A DNA stretch of 64,000 bases from Cocleimonas flava (GCF_004339015.1 NZ_SMFQ01000002.1:497351-561350); one strand, 5' to 3'. Positions 1-9,082 are shown, counted from the stretch's first letter. The notes: a model not told the origin generated them from the sequence alone. Numbers and translations are program-made.

Positions 1-1163
1 AGCAAAGCTTCTCTATATTCACCTGCTGGAAGTGTTAAAACTAATGCGATTGAAATACCACCACGCAAACCGCCCCACGTAAGTATTCTGATTATTTTGG
101 GTGTAAACGTCTGACGTACCTTCATGATTGATACAGGTACTCCGACAGAGAAAAAGCGAATAGCCAACACTACAGGTATCATGATTAAACCAGCAATTAC
201 AGCGGTAGTATCAAAAGTTAATACCAATACCTCTAAACCAATCAACACAAACAGAACGGCATTGAGTATTTCATCGATCAATTCCCAGAAATTATCCAGA
301 TGCTCACGAGTCTTGTCAGACATCGCAAATTTTCGCCCACTATTACCGATCAACAATCCTGCAATAACGATCGCTATTGGGCCGGATAAATGCAATGCGC
401 TCGCTAACGCGTGACCACCGAAAACTAAACCGAGTGTGATTAGAATTTCAACCTGATAATTATCGATTGAAGACAGCATTCGATAGGCAATATAACCAAT
501 CACAAAACCAAAAATGGCACCACCAACTGCTTCCTGAGCAAACAAGGCAGCAATACTGGCAGCGTTTATTTCTTCATGATCTCCATGACCACCAACGCCG
601 GCTATGCCTAACAATACCAGGAACACAACCACAGCTACGCCATCGTTAAACAATGATTCACCCGCAATTTTAGTCTCTAAAGACTTCGGCGCACCGACTG
701 TTTTTAAGATTCCCAGTACTGCAATAGGGTCTGTGGGAGATATTAAAGAACCGAACAATAGACAGTAGATAAAGGGAATATCTAAACCCAGCCAGCCAAA
801 GATATAGTAAGAGGCAAAACCAACCAGAAAGGTAGAAGTCATGACGCCGACACTAGCTAGAATAGCGACTATCCAGCGCTGTTTAATCAACTCTTCAAGA
901 TGTACATGTAATGCCCCTGCAAATAACAAGGCACTAAGCATTCCCTGCATAAGTGTCTCATTAAAGTCGATGCCTTTTAGGAGTGCTATTGCCTGATCTT
1001 CAATCGGCAAACCCATTTTCCCGAGTAATACTATGCCTAATGACATGATCAACGCGATCGCTAATAAGCCGATGGTGGTTGGGATTTTAAGGTATTTATG
1101 ATTGAGGTAACTGAAGATAGCAGCGAGGCTAATGAGTATCGCTATGGTGTTTATTATGCTCAT
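1..1163 (-). CDS. CPA1-family Na+/H+ (cation:proton) antiporter, C-terminus cut by window edge
   Basis: My reading of the minus strand gives an uninterrupted frame from an ATG at 1163 to the window edge, about 387 codons with no stop, so the C-terminus lies outside. It is a polytopic membrane protein. It carries the CPA1 signatures SPTDPIAV and GESLFNDG in the middle (the paired acidic region that binds the cation) and a later WGGLRGGISIALVLTLP helix. The family exchanges Na+ or K+ for protons across the inner membrane for pH and salt homeostasis. A weak AGG ribosome-binding motif precedes the ATG. A perfect palindrome at 1219-1276 separates it from the ubiquinone operon upstream, so it is probably transcribed on its own. 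NhaP type is likely, but the ion specificity is not readable. Confidence 0.9.
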   Translation of the reverse strand, partial: MSIINTIAILISLAAIFSYLNHKYLKIPTTIGLLAIALIMSLGIVLLGKMGLPIEDQAIALLKGIDFNETLMQGMLSALLFAGALHVHLEELIKQRWIVAILASVGVMTSTFLVGFASYYIFGWLGLDIPFIYCLLFGSLISPTDPIAVLGILKTVGAPKSLETKIAGESLFNDGVAVVVFLVLLGIAGVGGHGDHEEINAASIAALFAQEAVGGAIFGFVIGYIAYRMLSSIDNYQVEILITLGLVFGGHALASALHLSGPIAIVIAGLLIGNSGRKFAMSDKTREHLDNFWELIDEILNAVLFVLIGLEVLVLTFDTTAVIAGLIMIPVVLAIRFFSVGVPVSIMKVRQTFTPKIIRILTWGGLRGGISIALVLTLPAGEYREAL

Positions 1164-1218
1164 TGAATACCTATTTATTGTTTAAATTATATATTTAACT
1201 TAATTACTTCAAATATCA

Positions 1219-1276
1219 GCCACCCCCCTACTTAGAGGCACTTTTTTAAAAAAGTGCCTCTAAGTAGGGGGGTGGC
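1219..1276. terminator. Perfect 58-bp palindrome made of two repeat arms; probable bidirectional terminator
   Basis: Each 29-nt arm has the core CACCCCCCTACTT followed by AGAGGCAC and six T. The arms meet at the T6/A6 centre with no mismatch. It lies downstream of ubiI, before the antiporter start. As RNA it would form one very long GC-rich hairpin. It is one of several copies of a dispersed repeat, here with the C-rich ends outward. Confidence 0.8.
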
Positions 1277-1331
1277 TTTCTAAATTAATCTATTCTGTTT
1301 ATCACTACCAAAACGCAACTTTAACAGATAC

Positions 1332-2519
1332 TTACAAACCAAGCGCTTTTCTAATCACTTCATTCTTTACAAGTGGCAATTGGTTAAACATATTCATACC
1401 AAAGTTTCGAATCGACTTTACTGAATTTGCAGAGTGTCCAAAGAGCAAACGAAAACCTTCCATGGCTCGCATTGTTATGACGTTATCACCGCGTCTGGCG
1501 CGCTCGTAACGCCTTAATGCTTTTATTTTGCCAACATCGACAACACCATCGAGTTGTTTTGCTAACTCAACCACATCTTTGATACCGAGATTTACACCCT
1601 GCCCCGCTAATGGATGAATCGTGTGAGCCGCATCACCCACCAAGGCAATTCGCTCCATGACATAAGGCTTCGCTTGTGAACCCCGAAGTGGAAATGCTGC
1701 ACGTTTTCCAACCTTGGTGATATTCCCCAACTTATGATCAAACGCTTCTGCCAATGCTTTTTTAAAATCATTCTTGCTCAACGATAAAAAGTAATCTGCT
1801 CTATCGGACGGCAGTGTCCAGACTATCGAACAACTCCCATCGGATAATGGCAAAAAGGCTAATGGACCTGTCTTCTGAAAACGTTGCCATGCCGTATATT
1901 GGTGATGAAGTTCAGTATTCACCACAGTGACTAAACCGCTCTGCGCATAGTCATCAAACTCAATATCAATACCGGCAAGTTCACGGACACTAGAATTTGC
2001 GCCATCAGCACCCACTAACAGATTGGCTGTTATCACCCCCCCACTTTGGAGGCATATTTCAACAGAATCATCATTAACAGTAAAACTATCCAACGAATCT
2101 GGCTGAAACAAGGTGACCTTATCCAGCTTCTTCAATGCATCAGACACTGCTTTCTGGATCACTTGATTTTCAATGATATGGCCAATATCTGGCTCGCCCA
2201 GTTCAGCAGCATCAAAGCGCACGCTGCCATTACCCTCGGCATCCCAGACTTCCATGCTTTCGTAAGGAGAAGCGCGCATTTCATGCATCACTTGCCACGC
2301 ACCGATTTCTGTAAATGCCTTTTGTGAGGCACGGCTAATTGCTGATACACGAAGGTCATAAGGTGAGTCAGCTGAAAATTCGGTAGCTTTAGCAAATTCA
2401 ATAACCGCTATTGTACGACCTGCTTTAGCCAACAAACACGCCAGAGTAGCGCCAACCATACCGCCACCATTGATGACAACGTCAAAATGCTTTCTTTCCG
2501 TGCTTAATTTATCAGTCAT
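1332..2519 (-). CDS. ubiI: UbiI-type FAD-dependent ubiquinone biosynthesis hydroxylase
   Basis: A 395-residue flavoprotein monooxygenase of the UbiH/UbiF/UbiI/COQ6 family. The N-terminal dinucleotide fold is GGGMVGATLACLLAKAG. The second FAD motif reads GDAAHTIHPLAGQGVNLG, the form I associate with UbiI (VisC) rather than UbiH. UbiI hydroxylates C5 of the octaprenyl-phenol ring in ubiquinone synthesis, at the inner membrane. Its ATG overlaps the ubiH stop by 4 nt (ATGA), indicating translational coupling, and the order pepP-ubiH-ubiI matches E. coli. Oddly, a copy of the dispersed C-rich repeat (2034-2059) lies inside the frame without breaking it. UbiF-like activity cannot be excluded by sequence alone. 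Confidence 0.9.
   Translation of the reverse strand: MTDKLSTERKHFDVVINGGGMVGATLACLLAKAGRTIAVIEFAKATEFSADSPYDLRVSAISRASQKAFTEIGAWQVMHEMRASPYESMEVWDAEGNGSVRFDAAELGEPDIGHIIENQVIQKAVSDALKKLDKVTLFQPDSLDSFTVNDDSVEICLQSGGVITANLLVGADGANSSVRELAGIDIEFDDYAQSGLVTVVNTELHHQYTAWQRFQKTGPLAFLPLSDGSCSIVWTLPSDRADYFLSLSKNDFKKALAEAFDHKLGNITKVGKRAAFPLRGSQAKPYVMERIALVGDAAHTIHPLAGQGVNLGIKDVVELAKQLDGVVDVGKIKALRRYERARRGDNVITMRAMEGFRLLFGHSANSVKSIRNFGMNMFNQLPLVKNEVIRKALGL
2034..2059 (+). repeat. Dispersed C6/C7-YACTT repeat copy inside the ubiI frame
   Basis: Reads CACCCCCCCACTT then TGGAGGCATATTT on the plus strand and aligns with the intergenic copies. The T-tract is degraded. It encodes part of the LQSGGVITA segment of UbiI on the opposite strand. 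Chance resemblance is possible. Confidence 0.45.
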
Positions 2520-3817
2520 GATGCGACTCTCAGTGCCAAGCCTCTAGCGAGACGCGATTGACGATAGTTGATACCCATGCTTTTTCGCGTTAACCAATTT
2601 CTAAGGGGAGGCAATCGATCAAATGCCAATAGCCCTCCTGCACGCGCATGACCTAATAAAGCCTGATCGTTCGAGAATAAACGCACCAGGGAATCGGTGT
2701 ATTGAATTGTGCCTTTCAAATCGCCCTTACGCGTCTCTTCATAAGCGCTTAACAGTGATGCTATGTTATTGATTGTAGATTCAGTTTGATTGCTACCCAT
2801 CAAATCTGCCACCAAGTCCGTTAGCACAGCAACATCACGAAGGGCTAAATTTAATCCCTGACCAGCAACAGGGTGCAAAGTATGCGAAGCATTGCCAATG
2901 ATTACGGTTCTATTCGCAGTATTCTTATCCGCCGTGACTAGCGATAAAGGAAAAGTAGAACGCTTGCCTACTCTGGTAAAACGCCCCAAACGATAGCCAA
3001 ATTCTTTGCCAAGCTCGTTTAAAAAATCCTGATCACTCATCGCCATCACTGCATCAAGGCTTTCTATTCCGCCTTCTGTATTATGCGTCCAAACCAGCGA
3101 ACAACGGTTATCTGACATTGGTAATAACGCAATGGGACCATTATCAGTGAAACGTTCAAAGGCTTCACCGTTATGAGTTTTTTCAGTAGAGACATTACTG
3201 ACAATCGCAGATTGCTTGTAATCTGAGCGGGTAATATTAATCCCCGATAATTCCCTAATTTTAGACGTGGTGCCATCTGCCGCAACCAGTAAACGAGCAC
3301 TTATCTGACTTAATTCATTATTATTTTCTAGTTCTAAAGTTACTGCATTATCACTTTCAGAAAGATTTTTAACACTAGCAGGCTGAATTAAATCAACATC
3401 AGTATTTTTCAACACTTCATACAACTGCTGCCCAAGCACCTTACTTTCAACCAGGTATCCCAACGACGGAACATTTTCTTTTTCTGCCGATAAACGCGCT
3501 GCACCAAAATGCCCTCGATCAGACACGTGGATATTGTTTATTCCAGTGGTTTTCGGTTTTAGCTCATCCCACAAGCCCATGCCTTTAAAAATCAAACTAG
3601 AACCATAGGACAATGCAATCGCTCTATCATCATAAGAAGGCTGCGAAGGAGCACCAAATTCAAACTCATCAACCAAAGCTACTTTTAGCTTAAGCGGTAA
3701 TAACGCTACAGCCAGACTCGCGCCCACCATTCCGCCGCCGACTATGATGATGTCGTAAACATCTTTGCCACCTGGCTGCTTATTTGTTGATTGTTTAGTG
3801 ATAGATTGCTCATTCAT
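2516..3817 (-). CDS. ubiH: UbiH: 2-octaprenyl-6-methoxyphenyl hydroxylase (ubiquinone synthesis)
   Basis: 433-residue FAD monooxygenase. The N-terminal Rossmann motif is VGGGMVGASLAVALL, after a polar leader of about 20 residues. The distal FAD motif is GNASHTLHPVAGQGLNLALRD; the GNA (not GDA) form is what E. coli UbiH carries. UbiH hydroxylates C6 of the ubiquinone head group precursor. It sits 23 bp downstream of pepP and overlaps ubiI by 4 nt, so the three genes very likely form one transcript. Tandem paralogous hydroxylases are normal for this operon. The leader (SITKQSTNKQ) is slightly longer than usual, so an internal start cannot be ruled out. Confidence 0.92.
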   Translation of the reverse strand: MNEQSITKQSTNKQPGGKDVYDIIIVGGGMVGASLAVALLPLKLKVALVDEFEFGAPSQPSYDDRAIALSYGSSLIFKGMGLWDELKPKTTGINNIHVSDRGHFGAARLSAEKENVPSLGYLVESKVLGQQLYEVLKNTDVDLIQPASVKNLSESDNAVTLELENNNELSQISARLLVAADGTTSKIRELSGINITRSDYKQSAIVSNVSTEKTHNGEAFERFTDNGPIALLPMSDNRCSLVWTHNTEGGIESLDAVMAMSDQDFLNELGKEFGYRLGRFTRVGKRSTFPLSLVTADKNTANRTVIIGNASHTLHPVAGQGLNLALRDVAVLTDLVADLMGSNQTESTINNIASLLSAYEETRKGDLKGTIQYTDSLVRLFSNDQALLGHARAGGLLAFDRLPPLRNWLTRKSMGINYRQSRLARGLALRVAS

Positions 3818-3840
3818 AGTGTGATTGCTGATCTATTTAG

Positions 3841-5151
3841 TTAAGACGCCATCAAGCTTTCAATGTCATCTATTTCTTTAATCAAAGCACCTGTCAGCAC
3901 TTCGTTGCCGGTTTCTGTTATTAGCACATCATCTTCAATACGAATGCCGATATTCCACCATCTCTTATCAATGTCATCGCTAGGTGAAACATAGATACCC
4001 GGCTCTACTGTCAGCGTCATTCCCGGCTCTAATTCACGCCATTCTTCGCTGATTTTGTAATCACCCACATCATGCACATCCAAGCCCAACCAATGACCCG
4101 TTTTATGCATGTAAAACGGGAAGTATTTGTTTTCCGCAATCAGCTCTTCAAGGTCACCTTTGAGCAAGCCATTTTCCAATAAACCGGCAGTGATCACTCT
4201 AACAGCAGCATCATGTGGATCGATCCAGCGATTACCGGGTTTTGACATTTCAATCGCGGCATATTGCGAATCAAGTACGATTTGATAAAGAATGCGTTGC
4301 TCTTCACTAAACCTTCCACCGACAGGGAAAGTACGCGTAATATCGCTGGCGTAGCCCTGGTTTTCGGCACCAGCATCAATCAATAGCAAATCGCCATCGT
4401 TTAGTTTTTGGTTATTATCAATATAATGAAGAATACAGGCGTTCTCGCCACCGCCAACAATGCTGGTGTAAGCAGGAACCATGCCTGACTTTCTAAACTC
4501 ATGCATGTATTCAGCATCAATTTCGTATTCCATCATACCCGGCTTACAGGTTTTCATAGCGCGTTGGTGAGCATTTACCGAAACCTTGGCAGCATCTCTC
4601 ATTAGTGCTTGTTCTTGCGGCGATTTGAATAAACGCATCTCGTGAAGCAGAACATCCAAGGAAATAAACTCATACGGAGCTTGCACGCCATTTCTAACCT
4701 TGGCACGCAGAGAATTTACCCAGCTAATAACCTGACTATCAAAGTCTTGATTATGACCAACACTGTAGAAAACCTTATTTCTGTTTTCCATCAAACCAGG
4801 CAGGATTTCGTCAATATCTTCAATAGGAAATGCATCATTAGCACCGTAGTTTTCTACTGCGCCAACCAAACCCGACATACGACCGGTCCACTGCTCTGTC
4901 TTTGGATCTTTCTCACGACAAAACAAGATGTACTCGCTTTCTTCCCTACCAGGGACTAAAACGGCAACCGCTTCTGGCTCATTAAAACCAGTCAAATAGA
5001 GGAAGTCACTATCTTGGCGAAAAACAAATTCAGCATCACGATTACGAATTTGTAACTCAGCAGAAGGGATAATTGCAATTGCATCTTCTCCTATCTGATC
5101 CATTAAATCGCTTCGACGTTGAGAGAATTCTTTGATACTAATCTGTTTCAT
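3841..5151 (-). CDS. pepP: Xaa-Pro aminopeptidase (aminopeptidase P)
   Basis: 436 residues, the usual length for PepP. It has an N-terminal creatinase-like domain (about 1-170) and a C-terminal pita-bread metallopeptidase domain. The five metal ligands are visible in family order: DAGAE, SDITRTFP, the HKTGHWLGLDVHDVG histidine, EPGI in VEPGIYVS, and the final E in IRIEDDVLI. It cleaves N-terminal residues preceding proline in cytosolic peptides using a dinuclear Mn centre. It lies 66 bp downstream of the ygfB homologue and 23 bp upstream of ubiH, the conserved gammaproteobacterial order. Nothing is missing or truncated. Confidence 0.95.
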   Translation of the reverse strand: MKQISIKEFSQRRSDLMDQIGEDAIAIIPSAELQIRNRDAEFVFRQDSDFLYLTGFNEPEAVAVLVPGREESEYILFCREKDPKTEQWTGRMSGLVGAVENYGANDAFPIEDIDEILPGLMENRNKVFYSVGHNQDFDSQVISWVNSLRAKVRNGVQAPYEFISLDVLLHEMRLFKSPQEQALMRDAAKVSVNAHQRAMKTCKPGMMEYEIDAEYMHEFRKSGMVPAYTSIVGGGENACILHYIDNNQKLNDGDLLLIDAGAENQGYASDITRTFPVGGRFSEEQRILYQIVLDSQYAAIEMSKPGNRWIDPHDAAVRVITAGLLENGLLKGDLEELIAENKYFPFYMHKTGHWLGLDVHDVGDYKISEEWRELEPGMTLTVEPGIYVSPSDDIDKRWWNIGIRIEDDVLITETGNEVLTGALIKEIDDIESLMAS

Positions 5152-5217
5152 GGCTCGCTCTGTTTTAAAGTTCTATTGCATTATTTGGCTGTGTTTATAG
5201 ATGATTTATTAATGCTT

Positions 5218-5763
5218 TTAGTGGATTAAAGAGGATTGTTTTAATGGCTGAAGTTCTTCGTTAATCAACAGAACGCCCATACGAACATATTCACTAATTT
5301 CTGCATAAGCTTCTTCAGATTGCTCGACATCTTCAAGATCAAACTCACCCTCAGTGCCGATTTCGGTAATATCCGCCAGTAGCTCACGAGAGTCCTGAGG
5401 CAGAGACTTATGATCTTTTACACCCGACATGCCGATACCCAGGATAAATCCAGAACACCATTGCTGAAGCGCTGTCACTCGAGCATAAAGTGATTCATCC
5501 TCTTCGGGTAACAGCAGATCAAAGCCCATATTAGAATCTTGTAATTGTTGCTTTGTTTCGTCGAATAACTCGCCCGCTAACTTAATCGCTTTATGTTGTT
5601 TCGCATTATCAACATCGACGTCACCAAAGATAAGTTTCACCCAGGCAATCTTGTCAGAAGTAATATTCACCACCAACAATCCACAAGCAATAGCTTGTGC
5701 TTCAGCAGCATTGTAATCGGCCTCAGCATCTTGCAGAGAGAGATCTAAATCAAAATTTTCCAT
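5218..5763 (-). CDS. ygfB: UPF0149 (YgfB) family protein
   Basis: 181-residue acidic, mostly helical protein of the UPF0149/YgfB family. The diagnostic region is QQWCSGFILGIG with the later LLADITEIG and EEAYAEISEYVRMGVLLI segments. The family is cytosolic and commonly heads the pepP-ubiH-ubiI operon, as here. In Pseudomonas, YgfB influences ampDh3 expression, but no general biochemical role follows from this sequence. In many relatives zapA lies divergently next door. Here that neighbour is about 40 kb away, beyond the polysaccharide cluster. Confidence 0.9.
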   Translation of the reverse strand: MENFDLDLSLQDAEADYNAAEAQAIACGLLVVNITSDKIAWVKLIFGDVDVDNAKQHKAIKLAGELFDETKQQLQDSNMGFDLLLPEEDESLYARVTALQQWCSGFILGIGMSGVKDHKSLPQDSRELLADITEIGTEGEFDLEDVEQSEEAYAEISEYVRMGVLLINEELQPLKQSSLIH

Positions 5764-5821
5764 TTTTGTACTTTCAATAATAATAGAACGTAATTTTAGC
5801 GCTTATTAATCAATAAAAATA

Positions 5822-5848
5822 CACCCCCCCACTTATAGAGGGTTTTTT
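5822..5848 (+). repeat. Dispersed C-rich repeat, single arm
   Basis: CACCCCCCCACTT, then ATAGAGGG and six T. It is unpaired, lying between the stop of the KpsC-like gene and the start of ygfB. Its T-tract is on the strand opposite to both flanking genes, so it cannot act as a simple terminator for them. Confidence 0.7.
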
Positions 5849-5858
5849 AAGAAAATAA

Positions 5859-6932
5859 TTACTTAACCAGAAATACTCCGGTTAAATAATTCATCACTTT
5901 TCGAGAGAATCGCTTTAAAAATGAAACCTGATTAGATTGTTTGCCCCCTTGTTTTTCTATTTGTTCTTTAAGTTGCTGAACAACAACTTCAGGCGTTGTT
6001 AATTGATTGGTTTCCCAATTCATATAACGAGGATAATCGATCAATGTTGCAGCAATGAGTTCATTCAAGACCAGCTTTCGAGAGCGCCGAGGCAGATCAT
6101 GCATATCAGAGGTTAAGCCCCAATTAGAATAAAAGGGTAAGCCATAACAAACTACCTTTAAATCACGCAGCAACGCCTCGAAACCCACTAGAGAGGTCAT
6201 TGTATGAACCTCATCCACTACTGCCAGACAATCTGTGATACTGGCATCATACAAAACTAAGTCTGTATGTGCGTCTAAAACCTGCTTATCAACTTTTCCC
6301 TTACGATTACCGCTAACAACATCAGGATGTGGTTTATAAATAAGAAAAGCGTTGTTATTGTTATCTCGCACAGATTCAATCAAGGCAGCGTTAGTGTCGA
6401 TATCAACACAGCCCTTTTTAATCGAAGCATCATCTTCCACCTGACCGGGGATCAATATAATTCTTTGACCGGGTTTTAAAGACAAAGACTCTTTAGTGAA
6501 TGAAACACCTAAATTATATTTACTTAACTCATTCTCAATTAACGAATTTTTTAAAGCTTCGGCCCTATCAAGCTCTTCCTGAGTAAACTTTTTTAATTGC
6601 AGAATAGATTCCAGATCACTTGGCGTATTGGGGTCGTAATAAATCCCGGTTTTATCTAGCACCAATGATGCAGGAGCGGTTAAGTCAGTACCTAAACCTG
6701 CCGAACGAATAAAACCATCTTCTATGTACCATGGGGCTATTCCAAATTCCGCAATCAGCTTATCTACTTCGCTATGATCTTTACTTGCCCATGAGATTAA
6801 TTGGGAATTTCCATTAAACCCTTTTTCAACAGCATTGGAAGCAGAAGAAACGAAAATAGATTCGCCATCTTCTGCCAAAAAAGAGCTAATATAATTGAGC
6901 TTCCAGCGAGTAAAGTTAATGCAATAAAGCAT
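5859..6932 (-). CDS. KpsC-like capsule Kdo-transferase module (single domain)
   Basis: 357 residues matching one catalytic module of the KpsC/KpsS capsule family (Capsule_synth). The N-terminal EDGFIRSAGLGTDL and SLVLD..GIYYDP segments, central PGQVEDDASI and YKPHPDV, and distal VDEVHTMTSLVGFEALL and YGLPFYSNWGL are family hallmarks. KpsC adds the beta-linked Kdo chain that anchors ABC-transporter-type capsules to phosphatidylglycerol. Full KpsC has two such modules in about 670 residues; this protein has one. The ATG directly abuts the upstream stop (TAA-ATG), implying coupling to the GT2 gene. It sits in a locus whose export genes are Wzx/Wzy-type, so its sugar and role are uncertain. Confidence 0.82.
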   Translation of the reverse strand: MLYCINFTRWKLNYISSFLAEDGESIFVSSASNAVEKGFNGNSQLISWASKDHSEVDKLIAEFGIAPWYIEDGFIRSAGLGTDLTAPASLVLDKTGIYYDPNTPSDLESILQLKKFTQEELDRAEALKNSLIENELSKYNLGVSFTKESLSLKPGQRIILIPGQVEDDASIKKGCVDIDTNAALIESVRDNNNNAFLIYKPHPDVVSGNRKGKVDKQVLDAHTDLVLYDASITDCLAVVDEVHTMTSLVGFEALLRDLKVVCYGLPFYSNWGLTSDMHDLPRRSRKLVLNELIAATLIDYPRYMNWETNQLTTPEVVVQQLKEQIEKQGGKQSNQVSFLKRFSRKVMNYLTGVFLVK

Positions 6933-7787
6933 TTAAGTTACTCTCCAATAAATGCTGACGATGAGGAAGGTAACAAAGATACTCAACTTATTTTTTTTAT
7001 AAAACTGAAGAACATAACCACCTTTGTTATAGATGTGTTGTTTACAGGTATACAAATAGAACAATCGAATATGCCGTCCAAATATTGATTTTTTACCCGT
7101 GATTTTAGCAAGTTGAAGATGCCCAAGAATTTTCTTTCTTGGATTATGCGAAATGCGATCATCCCCTGTTTTATTGAAAATAAATTTTATGTCAGGCCGA
7201 CTCACCAATACCTTTGCATGTTTCATTACATCGATATACATTTGCCAGTCTTGGCAAGAGGCGAACGATTTAAACTCGGTTTTTTCTAAAACCTGTCGAG
7301 AAAATGTCACGCCTCCTAATGGCCCCATGCAGTTTCGATAAATTAATCTTGATTTGATTTTATTAGGATGAGATGACTTCAGATTGAAGTATTTTTGTAC
7401 TTTTATTGTGTCTTCGGCCATTTCATGATCAACGCGAGCCGTCATTAAAACATCTAAATTTGAATCTTGTTTAAGTTGCTGTATTACTTTACCGAGCCAT
7501 CCCTCAGAGATAGTGTCATCCGAGTCATGAAAATGAATAAATTGCCCCTGGGATGATTCAAATCCTATCTTTCGAGAAACTGGCGCACCTAAGTTTATAT
7601 TATTCCTTATTAATATGACTTCCATTATCTTTTCAGGAAGTGTTATTTGAGGCGATGAAAAATCATCTATTATTATTACTTCAATTGACTTTTTAAATTC
7701 ATTATTATTTTGTTTAGATATTTCTTCGAGTAAAGAATTTAATGAATCTTGGCGATTAAAAGCAGGAATTACAATTGTTAATAACAT
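6933..7787 (-). CDS. GT2-family glycosyltransferase
   Basis: 284 residues with a GT-A fold. It opens with LTIVIPAFNRQDSL, has an acidic VIIIDDFSS strand, the NLGAPVSRKIG segment, and the DXD-type metal/nucleotide motif in HFHDSDD. Family 2 enzymes transfer a sugar from a nucleotide donor to a growing glycan at the cytoplasmic face of the membrane. There is no signal peptide; the C-terminal 40 residues are basic and aromatic and could associate with the membrane. Its stop abuts the ATG of the KpsC-like gene. It is the first gene of a two-gene minus-strand unit reading out of the 293-bp region 7788-8080. Donor and acceptor cannot be inferred. Confidence 0.85.
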   Translation of the reverse strand: MLLTIVIPAFNRQDSLNSLLEEISKQNNNEFKKSIEVIIIDDFSSPQITLPEKIMEVILIRNNINLGAPVSRKIGFESSQGQFIHFHDSDDTISEGWLGKVIQQLKQDSNLDVLMTARVDHEMAEDTIKVQKYFNLKSSHPNKIKSRLIYRNCMGPLGGVTFSRQVLEKTEFKSFASCQDWQMYIDVMKHAKVLVSRPDIKFIFNKTGDDRISHNPRKKILGHLQLAKITGKKSIFGRHIRLFYLYTCKQHIYNKGGYVLQFYKKNKLSIFVTFLIVSIYWRVT

Positions 7788-8080
7788 TAATTATTCAGTC
7801 TTTAAAAAGTATGAGCGTATTGAAATAATATACTATGTATCTAGTTCTTTATTTTCACTAATTTAACCTTAAATACTCACAGCTTTTTCCGCTTCTTTTT
7901 TACTTTTATTTTTTTATTCATCTTTTTTTAGTCTTCAACAACAATAATATTAATGACTAATGCTTCACCTTATTAGTTACAAACTAATAATGCTATAACT
8001 GTATTCAGTTATTACTAGACAAAAAATACAGCTTTATATTTAATCACTGACTGTATACACATAAGCATAACGGAAATTAT
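7788..8080. promoter_or_regulatory. AT-rich divergent intergenic region
   Basis: This 293-bp gap lies between two divergent genes and must hold promoters for both. It is very AT-rich with T-runs, and several TATAAT-like hexamers are present, but none is paired convincingly with a -35 box. I see no ORF, RNA gene or repeat copy. Confidence 0.4.
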
Positions 8081-9082
8081 ATGTGGTTAAAATTATTGTC
8101 TAGATTGAGAAACCCTACTAAAGCAATCTATGGCTCAAAAATCTGGGAACCATTTGGAGAGATAGAAAATAGTCAATTTGAGGACTTTATAAGTAAAAAC
8201 AGTGTAAGAATGTATGAAAAAAAATGGGATGCTATTCATCGATCACACGGAGTTAAAAGTGAAGACCCCGCAAAAATAATTATTAGCTTCATTGATGAAA
8301 AAGTTAAATCAAACTCCCCTTTTTCGATAATTCGAGCTAATGACGGAGAAGGCACACTCTTATTTGGAGAGACATTTAAAAAATACGATCGCTCTCCACT
8401 AGACACTTATATAACAAAAAGAATTTCGCAAATAATTTTTGGTTCTGATCAGTTAATCCCAGATAATGTTAATGAGTTTAGAAAATTGCTTCAAACGTCA
8501 ATTGAAAATGCTGACGTCCTTGGGATTCCTGTTCGTTCTTTTATAAGAAGAAAACTTAATAACGAACATATTTCAGATGTTGATATTCGCGCTGTTTTAG
8601 GAAGTTATGCACAAGTTTGTTACATTTTTGAAAAGCTCAAATCCAACAAAAATTATTCAACAATAATAATAACAGGGCCTTGGATATCCAAACTATTACT
8701 CCCTCACTTTGGAGAAATTTTTCAGAAATTTAGTAATATATCAATTATTACTGGCAACAAAGGCTTAGGCGAAAAAATTAAAAACTCTTTTAAACTAAAA
8801 CACGTGAATGAAATCAATATCCCAGGCCAACGTTCTATGAGAGATAAATCTGCAGAATTACATTGGCCAGACAGGTACAACTCCGTTTTAAAAGAAATAA
8901 ATAGCCTCCCTTGTGATAGCCTTGTTTTAGTTGCGGCTGGCGTTCTAGGGAAACCTTATTGTAACTCTGTGAAGGCTTCTGGTAATTGTGCAATTGACAT
9001 AGGACATGTAGCGGATATTTGGTATGGCAAAGCTACAAGACCAGGTGTTAAAAATGAAGTTATTGAAGAATGGGCGCTATAA
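8081..9082 (+). CDS. Probable GT-D-fold (DUF1792-type) glycosyltransferase
   Basis: 333 residues, cytosolic by sequence. Two features point to the GT-D fold: an IIRANDGEGTLL motif near residue 85, comparable to the GDGE (DXE) metal site of DUF1792 glucosyltransferases, and a C-terminal LVLVAAGVLGKPYC..CAIDIGHVADIW segment, the family's usual AIDIGH ending. The central ITGPWISKLLLPHFG and ITGNKG strands fit a nucleotide-binding fold. It is the only plus-strand gene among minus-strand neighbours, so it is transcribed on its own from 7788-8080. Remote homology only; the donor is unknown. Confidence 0.6.
   Translation: MWLKLLSRLRNPTKAIYGSKIWEPFGEIENSQFEDFISKNSVRMYEKKWDAIHRSHGVKSEDPAKIIISFIDEKVKSNSPFSIIRANDGEGTLLFGETFKKYDRSPLDTYITKRISQIIFGSDQLIPDNVNEFRKLLQTSIENADVLGIPVRSFIRRKLNNEHISDVDIRAVLGSYAQVCYIFEKLKSNKNYSTIIITGPWISKLLLPHFGEIFQKFSNISIITGNKGLGEKIKNSFKLKHVNEINIPGQRSMRDKSAELHWPDRYNSVLKEINSLPCDSLVLVAAGVLGKPYCNSVKASGNCAIDIGHVADIWYGKATRPGVKNEVIEEWAL

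Noticed and set aside
124-649. Two plus-strand open frames over the antiporter region
   Set aside because: They lie antisense to the CPA1 antiporter, whose motifs (SPTDPIAV, GESLFNDG) are on the minus strand; the plus frames have no recognisable product.
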